Positions 12,301 to 23,800 of a stretch of DNA of 64,000 nt are shown here, piece by piece. The stretch lies in assembly GCA_963971405.1 (NCBI GenBank), contig OZ020489.1, positions 14,534,290 through 14,598,289 of the forward strand. The letters are read 5' to 3'. Every line of letters starts with the position of its first letter. Position 1 is the stretch's first letter. The notes beneath the pieces were generated by a model that was not told the origin of the DNA, did not search any database, and saw only the letters and a list, made by a program, of their open reading frames with translations. The position numbers were made by a program, and so were the translations under genes. The stretch comes from Psococerastis gibbosa. Lineage: Eukaryota > Arthropoda > Insecta > Psocodea > Psocidae.

Positions 12301-15300
12301 ATTACCCGTGATGAGTACGACACAATGTCCTTAGTCATAATGTTTAAATCACGAACCTTGGGTTCGAAGAAGCAGAGAGTCTAGACAGAGTGAACTAGAA
12401 TGAGAACTGATTCACCATGTGAGTTGATACACGGTGCAAGTAGGAGTGGCCTCCTGTGGATGCATGAGTAAGTACGTTATCATGTAGCCCTTATGTACAC
12501 GTAACTATTGTAAGGTGCCCCCCCCCCTATTCATTGTTTTGTCCCTTGTCTCTTAAGTGCTTAAGTTGTCCCTAAGTTATTATGTGGTATTAATGTTAAG
12601 TGTCCTTAATATAAGTTATTTGGTACCATCCTATAAGCTTACATATAATTCCCCTCTCATAAGTCCCCTCTGAATACTCTAATCTTTAGAAGGTCCTAAT
12701 TAGTGGTATTCGGAGTGTGACACCCAGAACTGCATAACTCTCTTGCCACAGTTGAATTTATATTACCAATATTAATCACATTTTCACAGCTTTCAAACAG
12801 CGTGATTACATATGACTTTTCCATTTGCAGGTTAATAATGGTTACATTGCCGGTAGTATGGATAGTTCTCTCTCCAGTAGAAGCGACATGTTCGACGTTC
12901 TGGTGAATATGGCTGCGCGAGAAGTGACGGTGTCCCCTGCAGCCAAGGATGCGTTTACAATGACTAAGACTCACAAGGATATTGCCCTGTTTCTTGTCCA
13001 GTTAGCAGAATCGGAGCAAGGAGAGGTTGTGTCGGAAATTTCGAAGAAGACGCAGGAACTACTAACTCAATTGAGGTAAATACAGGACAAGAAGGAACCG
13101 GTTTAGAAATGAACGTATGAGAATGGTTGGGGGTGGGCGATATGGTGGAGAAGATTACGAATGAATAACGGCAGGTGCGGGAGGGAATTTCTGGGAGATT
13201 AAGGGAACATCATCCAAGAAGGAGATAGACGTGGTGACAGAATAAGGCTCCAACTTGACTGTAATATAGTCAATATATATTATATTAATTTGACAAAGAT
13301 TTAAAAACTAGCTGAAAAATTAACCCAGATATAGACAGACAGATCACTCTTAAACTAGAAACGTTAAAGAAGAGGAAAGCAAAGACATTAAACTTAACAA
13401 AATTCAAAGATCCTGATGTAAGATACAGATAACAAAGGAAAAGTGATGAAAATACAAGTGTAAACCGTCCAAATGGAAACGCTGAGGAAGAATGGGCGAG
13501 GGTACGGGAAGGAATCGAGCGAACTGCCTGTGAAGTACTTGGTAAAAGAGTATCAAAAGCAAGAAGGGACAGGATAACCGATTATATACTATAGATTGGA
13601 CATGCAGGGTAGTGGTAAGGACTCTGACTTTCACCCGAAAGGTTGTTGGTTCGAGTCCCACACTTGCTACATTTTCTGGTCATGCTTCGGTGGGCATGTA
13701 AAGCAGGCGGCCCCGGGCCCTCCTAGTTGAGTGTAAGAGAGGGCTTTATAGCCCTAACTCCGCTAGGTTGGTTTAGTAATATAACAAAAAAGTAGTTTAT
13801 TTATTTTGCTTATAGAAGAAAGAAAAACAGCCGAAAATAATGAAGATTATGAACTATATAGGTCTCTTCGCAACAGAATTAACAGGGAATCGAGGATCGC
13901 TAAAGAAACTTACTATCAAGCGCAATGTAACGGGATCGACCAGTGTGGTACCACGCCACGAGGATATGCCTTAGTGAAAGATTTCTTTGAGCACAATAAA
14001 GGAAGAAGTGGGGCCATTGAAGCTACAAATGGCTTCGAAGATGACCTGATCAGCATAAGATGGAAAGAGTACATAGAAAGTTTATGCTGTGAAAACGAAC
14101 TTTCGACGAGCGAGAAGACGTAAATAACATTGCCGATGAAGAAGGAGGAATAGGTGACAATATTCTAAGAGAAGAGTTTGACAAAGCAATTAACAGACTA
14201 AAGGATAGAAAATTCCCTAGCATAGATGATATCCCCGCAGAATTCTTGAACGATGTACGAAAACAACACTTTTCAAAATTATATCTGATGCCTATGAGTC
14301 AGGTCATGTGCCCGATGATTTTAAGAAATGCCGTATTGTGACTCTGCCAAAGTATGAAGGAGCAGTAAAATGTGAGCACCGCACAGAGCACAGAACTCTA
14401 AGCATTATCTTCACAAATATTATGCTAGATACAAAGCCAGTGAAAGCCTTCGTTATAATATTGATGGTAGTAAGTACTGATGCGAACAAGTGCACAAATA
14501 TACATTTAACTGGCACTCCCATCAGAACTTTCACATACCTAGGAAGCAAAATTACCACCGATGGCAGGTCAAACCAATAGAGTGTAGAATGCACCAAGCA
14601 AATGTGGCTTTCATCAAAAAATCTAAAAATTTTGAGTCGAACAACATAAGTCTAGGGCTAAGGAAGCGAATGTTGAAGTCCCTGACTTGGAGCACTGCAC
14701 TGAACGGATGTGACACATGGTGTATAAGTGAGGAACAACTAAAAAACTCGGAAGCATTTGTGCTATCGTCGCAAGCCCATGTTACAAATCAGGAGGTTTT
14801 AACCAGAGTAAGTAAAAGAAAAACTCTGGTTGCTTCGAAGAGCTCACTGGATTGGACATTTGCTTCGACACGAGAACTTCGTAAGCTGCATCATAGAGGG
14901 AACTATAGAAGGCGTCAACCGACCTGGGCGCCCGAAAAAAGAGTATCTGCAGCAAGTAATGGAGGATATAGGGGCCAATACATACGTGGGGCTGAAGAGG
15001 ACGTGCCAGGATCGAGGGGAGTGGAGGCATCGATGCCAATCAGCCAGCCGGCTATGACATGTAGATGAAGGGGACACCAGAAGAGGAAGACCAAAGAAGA
15101 GAGATGACTGAGGACCATCTCAGATGAGTGGGACTGGTACCAGAGGCAATCTGAAATGGAGAGACTGGAGGAGGGAGTGGAGGAGACACAGGCAATTGGA
15201 GCTGATTATTGATGATGATGATGATGACATGCATCTTTGAGGACACTACGATCACATTGAAAGAAATACGATATCGCTCATGCACGAGAAAAGTGACACA

Positions 15301-16378
15301 TTTCAAAAAATTGCAAAATTGAGGTATTTATACAAGAATGTCGAGGAAAATATAGCGAATTTTATGGATGTAGTGTCACACATCTAGTTTAATTTGTTTC
15401 CATAAGATTGCGTTTTGTCACTGATCCATTGTCAAGTTTGACTACTTCGGGTTTGGCAATACTGACATAATTCGGAATGTGCTCCAGGCGTTGACGTGGT
15501 AATTACACTTCTCTTTCAAATAAACTGTCACATCTCAAAAGTATTAAGTGCCTCGATAGTACTACATGTAAAAACTAAAAAATGGTCAGAACTAAAATTT
15601 GAATTATCTCAAAAGTCAATATTTAGAAATGTGTCACTTTCTTCGTGTATGAGCGATATAGTAATTTTTTGTGCAACGTTTGCTTTTGCTGAATTCTTAG
15701 CCTGGAAGAAAAGATATTCATCTTACCATAGACCAACGACCTAACAGACCTTACCATACAGCCAACGGCCTTACCATGTTAATTCCATGAGAGCAGAACA
15801 TGTTTCAAACTTGGTAGTGTGCACAGCATTGGTAGGGGAACATGGTGGAACAAGATAACGCGCTGAGGCTAGACCTACGTGAAGGTCGAGTCCTGGCCAC
15901 CTCCGATTTAATCGTGGGACATTACCACCGTGTTCCCTAAGTGGTTTGGAATCCACTATAAACAGGAGGTCCACCCTGTCAGTCAACTCTCTTTTCCCCC
16001 GAGGTGAAATAGTCTGCCCTTAGGGTGCCTCAAGTTAACAGACTCACTCCCCCCCCCCCCCCCCCCACGTCAGTCTGACAGGGTTGCTCAAAGCAGAAAT
16101 GCTAAAAGCAGGCGTTGGAAAATAAAAAAATCTTACCATAGACATACTATTGTACTATTCACTCTGGGAACCCATGCATAAAATATTTAAATCTTTAATG
16201 TTATGTCTATGCCCGATTTAACGAAGAAAATATTTGTTATAGGTCTTTAGCCACGACAGTAACACCTGACGGAAAGAAGATGTTTTCCATTGAAACTCTG
16301 AAGGAGAGAAATTTCCCTGCGCCTCTGGAAAATTTTTTGTTTAACCTGGCAGTTGCTGAGAATATAATGTTGTTATAA
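9393..16378 (+). CDS. DENND10: DENN domain-containing protein 10 (FAM45) orthologue, exon 1 not found
   Basis: Five exons with consistent phases: 9393-9583, 10192-10420, 11699-11901, 12831-13075 and 16243-16378. They encode 333 aa, against about 357 in human DENND10, so only a short first exon (about 20 codons) is missing. Collinear matches include NETLWVWSFP, FHPDKY, SPVIVLELY, the TKG-C--EENG-F block, FGLETILIYTALLLKKR, NNGYIAGSMD, the SDMFDVLVN block and LENFLFNLAVAE near the C-terminus. Family knowledge: DENN proteins act on Rab GTPases, and DENND10 has been linked to late endosome and multivesicular body traffic. Intron 3 (1.28 kb) holds a family A SINE. The last intron (3.2 kb) holds a LINE split by a SINE, plus a family B SINE. 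The frame is open throughout and the stop is TAA at 16376-16378. Confidence 0.9.
10675..10890 (+). mobile_element. tRNA-derived SINE (family A)
   Basis: The A-box-like TTGAGTAGTGGTAC and the B-box-like GGTTCAAGTCC precede the family-specific body (GGGCCATGCTTCGGAGGGC and the segment ending in AATAGAACAAAAAAG). An A/T-rich tail and an (ATT)n stretch follow. It lies in DENND10 intron 3. Confidence 0.85.
10970..11170. repeat. Imperfect tandem duplication, about 120 bp period
   Basis: The segment beginning CAGGTACCGGCACAGCGGCA occurs at about 10979 and again at about 11101. Each copy is followed by a CAGTCCCCTGCA block and TTAGCTTA. Located in DENND10 intron 3; function unknown. Confidence 0.65.
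12205..12330 (-). mobile_element. SINE (family C) 3' part with poly-T (antisense poly-A)
   Basis: A long T run is followed by the reverse complement of the family C tail (TAATCGCATACAAACAATTT, then TGAATGTATCCGATT) and the CAGTCGCCTCTGTAGGTTA block also seen at 43740. Located in DENND10 intron 4. Confidence 0.7.
13340..15075 (+). mobile_element. Degenerate RTE-type LINE, split by a SINE
   Basis: Plus-strand relative of the LINE at 1-3540. Recognisable blocks run in order: EWARVREGIERTACEVLG before the SINE, YRSLRNRINRESRIAKETYYQ after it, then KDFFEHNKGRSGAIE, IRWKEYIESL, the FRYLGSK-like TYLGSKITTDG, NGCDTWCISEEQLK, and finally RRAHWIGHLLRHENF and GVNRPGRPKKEYLQQ. Many frame changes separate them, and most of the RT core is deleted. 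It lies in the last DENND10 intron, in the same orientation as the gene. Confidence 0.85.
13596..13800 (+). mobile_element. tRNA-derived SINE (family A) inserted in the LINE
   Basis: Complete-looking copy: GGACATGCAGGGTAGTGGT as A-box region, GGTTCGAGTCCCA as B box, family body, and an A-rich then ATTT-rich 3' end. The coding frame of the host LINE stops at its left edge and resumes at its right edge (LIEERKTAEN), which shows that it is a later insertion. Confidence 0.88.
15076..15230 (+). mobile_element. Second LINE 3' end with (GAT)n tail
   Basis: A further GRPKK-type segment (RRGRPKKR) with a broken frame leads into a GATGATGATGATGATGA microsatellite at about 15210-15227, the kind of simple-repeat tail that RTE elements carry. 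Confidence 0.6.
15734..16129 (+). mobile_element. Composite SINE (family B) with 5S-like and tRNA-like heads, intact target duplication
   Basis: Flanked by the direct repeat ATCTTACCATAGAC (15720-15733 and 16130-16143). From 15761 it starts GCCAACGGCCTTACCATG, close to the 5' end of arthropod 5S rRNA. It then carries a tRNA-like stretch with GATAACGCGC and the B-box-like GGTCGAGTCC (15884-15893). The 3' body has two internal inverted repeats (GGGGAACATGGTGG against CCACCGTGTTCCC; CCCTGTCAG against CTGACAGGG) and a long C run. It lies about 110 bp upstream of the last DENND10 exon. Confidence 0.8.
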
Positions 16379-16599
16379 TTTTATTCAAGATGTCTATCTT
16401 TAATTATGTTCGTTGGAAAAAGACAGGATGCCAATGGGTAAGTGTAATTTTTTTTTTTGTGTTTTGTTTGCCTCACTTATTCGATGCCTAATTTATACCT
16501 TCAATATTCGCTCGATCATGCCACGCACAGTAAATTACTCTTCTTTCAATGACTTCTACGTAAGATTGACGATTATCATAGCAATTTGGGCCTTTGAGA

Positions 16600-16830
16600 C
16601 TGCTAAAAACGGAAATCGTGCCCCTGCCAAAGTTCGCTCAGGTTCTTCAACCAGAATGTAATTCTTCTGCCGGGAGCCCTCAGGTCTTCTATCTTCCCTT
16701 GGATTATTACATACAGAAGGCGTTACTATTCGTTTCTCATCACATGACCGAATTATGTTAGTTTCCGTCAAGAGCAACTCGGCTTCTGTATCCATTCACC
16801 TCTGGACCTCAGCGTTAGGGACAGCGGATT
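16600..16830 (-). mobile_element. LINE 3' remnant, RTE-like
   Basis: Antisense fragment just after the DENND10 stop. It shares its sequence with the fragment at 27350-27570, including AGCAACTCGGCTTCTGTATC and the ATTATTACATxCAGAAG segment. The translation resembles the basic, Arg-rich C-terminus of RTE elements and is broken. Confidence 0.6.
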
Positions 16831-16839
16831 GCTGTGAGC

Positions 16840-17610
16840 AATTAACCTACTATGGATGTCTAACCACTACTGTGAGAACTCCAGTGCATTCTATTGTTGT
16901 CACCTAAAAATTGCTGTGCAGTTTGTGTCCATAGTCAAAATAGGTCTTCTTACGTTAATCACGCGGTTTTTTTCGTTTATCATTGAACACACCCTAGATG
17001 CGTAGTCTTCTTATTTTGCAATTCCTTTCATTCATTTCACAATTTGCCTTTTTATCCCTCATCTAAAAGTGCTCAACGCCGCTAAAAAAAAGTTTTCACT
17101 TCAATAATGTAAAATGCCAGCTATGTTGAACGAAAATTGTTATTCATTAAAACTCCAAAAGCTGCTGCTTCTTCCGTTCTTCGTCTATTTGCTGTTGTAA
17201 GTGATAAAAAAAGTTTTTTTTTTTAAAATAATGTTATGGGTGGGCTTCCGATCCCCAACCTTAGTTTTGTGTAAAGTTTTAAGTTGCGAGGCAACTTAGT
17301 ATTGCAGTTGTCCGCTAGAAGTCTCTCGTCTCACATGCTTTCTGGTGTCTGCGAAGAGTGAGGCATTCGCTCTTCTCGCTTTCTTTCTTTCTCAATATCC
17401 GTGTTTGCTATTCAAAAGTGATTGATGAATACTACAGTCTCACTTCTATCGTGTGACTTTACGATTTTTTGTCTGTTTTAAAATAGTTGTTGTTATGATC
17501 GGTGCCTTCTCAGCGACTATTTTTTTTTCTTTTTTTCTTTTTTTTAATTGGGGTACAGGTGTTACCTGTGTGCACTTAAGCCTATTGGGCCTATTGTGCC
17601 CCCTACAACA
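16840..17610. other. Intergenic DNA, nothing recognised
   Basis: AT-rich with T-runs at about 17214 and 17521. No coding exon or named repeat seen. Confidence 0.4.
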
Positions 17611-17619
17611 AAGAATCTA

Positions 17620-17990
17620 CATATCTACATCAGTTCCTCGAGGCCTATTTCCCTCAGGAGAGCCAGGACCTTGCGGGGATTTAGAAGTGGTAGGTCTTTT
17701 ACATGTAATTGCAAGTTTCCCAAGCATGCTGCTCTTCTACGTGCGATTGCATCGCAGTGAATTTCTCTCGATCTATATTCCCTGTCGAGATTCATTTGCA
17801 TACATCTGTCAAGGGCACATAACTCAGCCTGGTAGACTGTAGTTGTCTCCCCAAGAGACTCCAGATATTTCACCCCAGGACCAAAGACGCCAAGACCTGT
17901 TCTTGGTCTTGTACGTCCCAGCCTAGAGCCATCAGTGAACCACTTAATTGTGTGACTATTGAGAATTCCTGTTGATTCGCAGTATTCTTT
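17620..17990 (-). mobile_element. LINE RNase H-domain remnant (I/R1-like)
   Basis: The minus-strand translation reads WFTDGSRLG, then a short glycine-containing stretch, then TTVYQAELCALDRC. That is the DG and QAE spacing of the RNase H domain found in LINEs of the I and R1 groups. Only the first part of the domain is left. Confidence 0.65.
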
Positions 17991-18259
17991 CTTTCTCAGC
18001 GACTATGGTCAATGCCATGATGTTCAAATAAAATAAATTAAAAAATAATAATAAAAATAAATAAATACAATTTCCAATTTTTCTTAGCTCCTGCTACGCA
18101 CACCTTGATTTTAAGACAAAGCTTTTTGGGGGTACCCAATTTCGTAATAACATAAAAATGACCGTCACGAGAATGTCATACGGTTCAGGAACATGTAAAC
18201 CTCTTGTTAATATATATACTACCATAAGGCTCTACACAATAAATACGCCAAAATGACTT

Positions 18260-18500
18260 GACTTAAGTTAGCGCTGTCAGCCCTGGGGGACTTTTGGCCG
18301 CATTCACAACACCACGCCACTGGATCCTGTCGGATGCAGACCACGCCCGAAGGCCAACTTCCTGCACATCTTCCTTTAGCTGGTCGCCATAGCGTCGTCT
18401 CGGACGGCCCAATGGTCTTCTGTTGGGACATGCCACCCATACTGCTTGTGCTGTTCATTCTGCTGGCATACGGACGACGTGCCACATAAAATCCCATAAC
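18260..18500 (-). mobile_element. LINE 3' remnant, RTE-like
   Basis: Minus-strand translation WHVVRMPAE, then PLGRPRRRYGDQLKEDVQ and WRGVVNAAK matches the end of RTE-like reverse transcriptases (RPRRRW-DQL-ED). Confidence 0.65.
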
Positions 18501-18744
18501 GCTAAAATACTAATACTAAAATACTCAACCCTCCCTCCCTCCCCCTCTCCTGAGAATGCCTTCTAAGCCGCTGTTACAAGTCTCTTATCACTTCAAAGAC
18601 CTATAACTAACGCTCTGATTGGCTATTAATGACGCACAATCGTGACGGCAGGCCATAGATACACTAGTACACACGTGTACTACCTTTTAACCCAGCTGTG
18701 TGAATCATTATTTTGTAATTGAGCGCAACACGCTGTTATGACGC

Positions 18745-19000
18745 TTAAATTACAATATATCGTACTTTCCACGTGGCCCCCCACAGCGCCGTTTTAATGG
18801 ATTCACGTGTTCCGCGGTCTCCTCGGACTCATTGCAGTGCTGGCAGATGTGTGGGCTCTGAGCCGCACGTGGCCCGTAATTAGTGTTCGCGGTGAGGGAA
18901 ACCTGTACAGGTTTAACCGCTGTACCCTCCCCATTCCATCCACTGGAGGTCCCCGAGGTAGTGCAGAACAAAGCGCCCGGCTTCCCCCGTTACCATGGTC
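18745..19000 (-). mobile_element. LINE C-terminal remnant with C-C-H motif
   Basis: Minus-strand translation contains HICQHCNESEETAEHV, the CxxC...ETxxH motif at the end of RNase H-bearing LINEs and of some R1-like elements. It lies upstream of the RNase H piece on the same strand, so the two are separate fragments rather than one element. Confidence 0.6.
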
Positions 19001-19004
19001 TGTC

Positions 19005-20300
19005 GCAACCTTCTGTTCCTATATAATTAGTGTGTCGTCGAATCCGCAGGTATAGAGAAGAAAAGGCGTAGAGGGTCGGGTAGTAGAAGGCAGAGGATAA
19101 GGTAGACACACTTTTGACCAGGTTGACGGCTCAGGCCTTTGCCTTTGGCACATTATTCTAAACCGACGCCAAACGGCTATAAATATACAATTAGAAATAT
19201 TATTAATGAGACTCAGATATGGGGATTATCCCCCCTGGCCAAACTTCTGGTAGCCTAATGAGTTAGTACGTCACGACATTGTATCCTGTGCATACCAAAA
19301 CTTACTACTAGTACGTCACGCCGCCACTACCCAAGGTCATTTATATATAGGAGTGTGCCATCGCATTAACCTATAAACCAAGGGGGCGCCAAATAGGCTT
19401 ACGGTACCGCCTATATATGCGGGCACTCGTGAGGCTGAGAAAAATATTCCCTTTTATCCTTATTTCCCTTATAATCGTATATGCTATAGCCATGATTAGG
19501 CGATTTTTTGTACAGCCCCCCCCCCCCTCCTATGTAAAAAGCGGAAATCGAGCTATTTAAATACAAATTTTGACAAAAATGTCTCCTGAAATGTGGGTTC
19601 AATATAGCAATATTGACTTAAGAGACAAACGGAGGGTGAAAAGCCTTATAGGTGTAAAAAATTAGAATATCACAAGAAATATCGGTCGTACAGCTGTCAA
19701 AAATATTGCATTCCTAGCAGAAATGTTCCTCAGCATTTTTATACATGATGTTTTTAACACGGATTGGTCCCAATTATTGAACTTGGCTTGTAAAAAATAA
19801 CGGAGAGGAGAGGCTTCATACTCCGGATCAAGTTGCAGGTTAGCGAACTTGATGACAACCTACATGCCAATTATTTTAAACAAAATAGTAATGAATACAT
19901 TTACCTAACTAAGTGGTTTAGATTAACCACTGGCATAGCTTAAATAAACGCATTGCTTCTTGTTTAAATTAAAGACTAAAGGAACCTGCAGTCCGATCGA
20001 TTTGAAAGCTGTGCAGCCTATTTTTGCTATGTCCAGTGGTCTCAATTAACGTACGGTACGCATATGTTAGAGATTGCCTAAACCTGTCAGAAATCAAAAT
20101 CTTGCTGGTCTGAAGACAGTTGATGAGTCGGATCATAGTGAAGGAAAAATAGTACCAAGTTGAGCTGCCTAAGAAAAGTTTATACTGAAAAATATTTAAT
20201 CCCGCAAGATCTAAGCCCTTCACTGCCCAATCTGTAATCGAAGGTTTTTTTAGCCCATTTTTTTACCGCATTTCAAAATTACTCATAATAGCCGAGATAA
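19005..20300. other. Intergenic DNA, nothing recognised
   Basis: AT-rich with a C run at 19518. No gene, exon or named repeat seen. Confidence 0.4.
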
Positions 20301-20304
20301 ATAG

Positions 20305-20430
20305 GTGGTATAGGTGGTCTAGAACGCTGGCAAGGCATTGATCGTGGGTTCGAATCTCGCCAAGTCCAGATTATTTTTGATACTCTAATTTCGGTTATAA
20401 CGAGGAGTTTTCCTCTTCAACCTAACTGTT
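20305..20430 (+). mobile_element. tRNA-like SINE (family D) or tRNA pseudogene-derived repeat
   Basis: TAGGTGGTCTAGAACGC resembles an A box, and GGGTTCGAATCTCGCC at about 20347 is a near-ideal B box. A non-tRNA body (TTTCGGTTATAACGAGGAG) follows. No second copy of this family is visible in the window. Confidence 0.5.
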
Positions 20431-20439
20431 TAATGACTT

Positions 20440-20809
20440 ATATGTATTATATACCTTACAAATTATATGATATAATACTACATATAAAGTGATAATGCTC
20501 GAGAACACCCTGTGTATAATCCGATATCGTTCCATCCTTCAATATATACTCCTCTCCAACTGTACTGTACTTAGATGCGTTCATCCCTGTTCTTAGCCAA
20601 TAGCGTCACAGTCACACACTATTGGCTCTGCGGCAATATTGCCATTAGTAGTCCGTAGTCTAGCTACTTGACCGGTCAGTTTTTTATGCCACCCGCTGCT
20701 GTGCCCCCTTGCCGTAAAGTCAAAACAAGCCAATGTCCTGCTGGCAGATTTTAAGGAAGCTTCGAAAACTTTGTTTGCAGCCTGGTTTCTTTTAAGTCTA
20801 GTTGGTAGC
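20440..20809 (+). promoter_or_regulatory. Upstream region of lipase copy 1, conserved in copy 2
   Basis: About 370 bp that align with 35540-35956 ahead of copy 2. Shared blocks include CTTAGCCAATAGCGTCACA, GGCAATATTGCCATTAGTAG and the GCCTGGTTTCTTTTAA stretch next to the ATG. A TATA-like ATATATACTCC lies near 20541. It marks the left part of the tandem duplication and probably holds the promoter and 5' leader. Copy 2 has an extra stretch of about 40 bp just before the ATG. Confidence 0.6.
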
Positions 20810-23800
20810 ATGCTGAAAATTGGATTGATAGTGATGATGGTGTTGTTAACCAGTGGGTACTTTGAAGCTGCTTTATTCGACGTTGATCCTGCGTTACGTT
20901 ATACCACCGTGAGTATTAATATGTTAATAATGCATTGGATTGATTTTTTACATCACTACAAAAAAAAAAAAAAAAAAATAGGCGGTGCTTTTACTTCTGC
21001 GATCGGAGACGTGTCGTTACTCGACACAGGTACCTATTAGGTTACTTAGGCGCCCATTCCATTGACCGGCTAGGGCTATTTCCAACAACGGTGACGTGGT
21101 AGCAGACATTCAAGACTTATGTAGCGTTTCCAACGACCTCGCATTGCAGAATGCAAATGACATTGACGGAAATTAGAATTTTTCTTTTTATAGAAATCTA
21201 TTAAAATGTTTGTACTTAACATATCCCATGACGCCATTTCTTAATATTAGTTTATTTGTTTGTGATTTTACTGTATGATCATTGATCAATTTTAACTATG
21301 GCATAGAGGAAAATAAACATTTCCGTCAATTCTGCAATGCGAGGTCGGTGGAAACGCTACCTAAGTCTTGAATGTCTGCTACCACGTCACCGTTGTTGGA
21401 AATAGCCCTAGCCGGTCAATGGAATGGGCACCTTAATGAGGTGACTGAAGAGTTCAATCGGATACATTCATTCAATTGTTTGTGTGCAACTAACCTTTTA
21501 AATAAAATAAAAATAAGTCTTTTCTATAAAACTTAAATTTTACTGCTGTCAAAATTCGTAAACCCCCACTATTTTGGCCGGGCCTATATTTTCTCAAAAC
21601 ATTACTCCCGGGGGATACTCGCGGGGCACCCGGTTTACAGTGATTTGTATATTCGTCTGTAAAAAATGAATCCTTACTATTACTATTTAAATGCGTAAAA
21701 CTCACTATTCCACGGCAATTGCTTCAAAAGATCTTTACCATCGCGTGGTTCTAGACCGTAGACGGGTAAATAGCCTGCACAAGCTAAGTACAGAGTTTTG
21801 ACCGGGTCCAGGTATCCGTTCTACTTTGCTGCAATGTGTTAGACTTCGGTATTTTTTACGTTGGTAGGCCTGCTTATCTCTGATAGTTGGCTTATGGTTA
21901 ACGGGTGCCCAGCCCTTCCAGTTAATATATTTCTATGATCTCTACGTTAGGGCTATGAATATTCATTCTCACTCACTTCCACCAAGGCTTGAAAAACATT
22001 TTGAGACAAATTCCAGGTTACAGTTAATATTGTCGGTCAACATTGAATTTTTATTAAGTTTGCAATTAAATGTGATGAAAAAAAAACACAAATGAATAGG
22101 TAGATATACTGTATGTTGCTCAAATCTGGTAAATCCATTTTCTAATTACAATAAGTTGTTTCGATTTCCTACGGATATGGGAAATGTAGACTACAAAACA
22201 TGAAACGTAAATACTACCTACTGGACTCGTATCTGTACTTGGTTGGGTAATGCTTTCGCTTGTTACATTGCGTCAATGGTAAGTTTGTCTCAGCTTGTCC
22301 ATTATCGCTTGTAGCCGGTGTAGGTTGACATCGACAACGTATACAAGTTTATCAATGGCCACAAGTTCATACGGAAATAATACGAATAATGTCTGAAATC
22401 CATAGGGTCGTTGACATTGGACAAGAGACCAATCGGCCACTATAAGTAGGCCTGGGTCCATAAAAACTCATTCAAAAAAATTACAACTACCTACTGTGTA
22501 GTGTTCCAAGTGAAAGTCCATTTCCCCTCACGATAGCGGAGTGGATTACCCGTTTATACTGTATATATGAGACCATATGGCATTCCTCAAAAGTTCAGCT
22601 ACTTTCAAGACTTAATAAAAGTGTCAATATACCCGGTGCCACCACCGCTTATCTCTAATTATCGGTAATCGTCTCTATGAAAAGCCACGCACGGCCATGC
22701 TGCCTGTGGTCAAAGCCAATTTAACTTGTACAAATATTTTTGAGACAAATAAATGAATTGAATTGAATACTGGACGGCACCGCCATGTTCAAATGCGAGG
22801 CTGTACCGTGCAGTATTCCTTACTAAAGCGTTTCAATAATGGGGCCTAAATGTTCATAAGCGAAATTATCTTAACGTGTGTTGACCTTGTGTTACATAAT
22901 GACATTTAGTGTAGGTACCTAATGTATTATTTTTTTGCAATTTCATTGTACCGGTAATCTGTTTCAGTAATATTTAATTTACTTTTTACCCGTTGTAACT
23001 GGATTAGCTTATAATGGGTTCTATCACTTTGACTTGTTCTGTCGACTCATGCTTTCTCTTTCATTACCTATTTACCTTATATGGTACTTTGGTGTGTTCC
23101 GTAGTTTAGGATATTTTGTCAATTCTGTGCTTCGGCTTCTGTGTGTCTGAGTAGGCCCCCTGCCAGACGATTTTAGGGAGATTCATCTACCTATTGAGAC
23201 GGCGACCAATATTCGACTTCCGGAAAATTCCTTCACAACTTCTCATTAATTCATGACCCTCTGAGCCTAAAACCACCCTCCGTTCCAAATGGCGGCCGAT
23301 TAAAACCTTATATAATTCATATCTTAGTTAATATTGGTCGCAGAGGAATCAAATAAAATTTGACTGAAAGTTCGTAATTATTATCTACGATAATGGTAAT
23401 CAACACGTTTTACGACAAATCAACGATTTCACGATAGCGTCCAGTCAAGTGAAAATAATTTGATAAGTAAAAGTTCTTATTCGTCATTGTGGTTCAAAAT
23501 TTGGAACGCAAGAATGTTTTGTGTGTTGATGTTGTGTTCGGGAAAAGAATGAAGTATTTTTTATTGCATACGAAGCATAGAGGGAAAGTGGGGTCTGCGC
23601 TTGCATGGAATCTCCCTACACCTGATCGGCCAGAGCCGAAGGGGATTTTTTTTCATTCCCTAACTGTAACTATTCCAAGTGTGACGAAGCAGTAGAATCG
23701 GGGATGATAGGTCACCCAATTGAAAAAACCCCGTTGTTACGTTAATCCCAAATCGCTATAAAAGGGCTGCTGATTCATTGCATCTAATTCTTTTATTGGG

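Noticed and set aside
16556-16795. Small basic protein gene on the minus strand
   Set aside because: Belongs to an RTE-like LINE remnant that also occurs at 27350-27570.
20347-20363. Functional tRNA gene at the B-box-like sequence
   Set aside because: No cloverleaf can be completed: the acceptor stem arms do not pair and a non-tRNA body follows.
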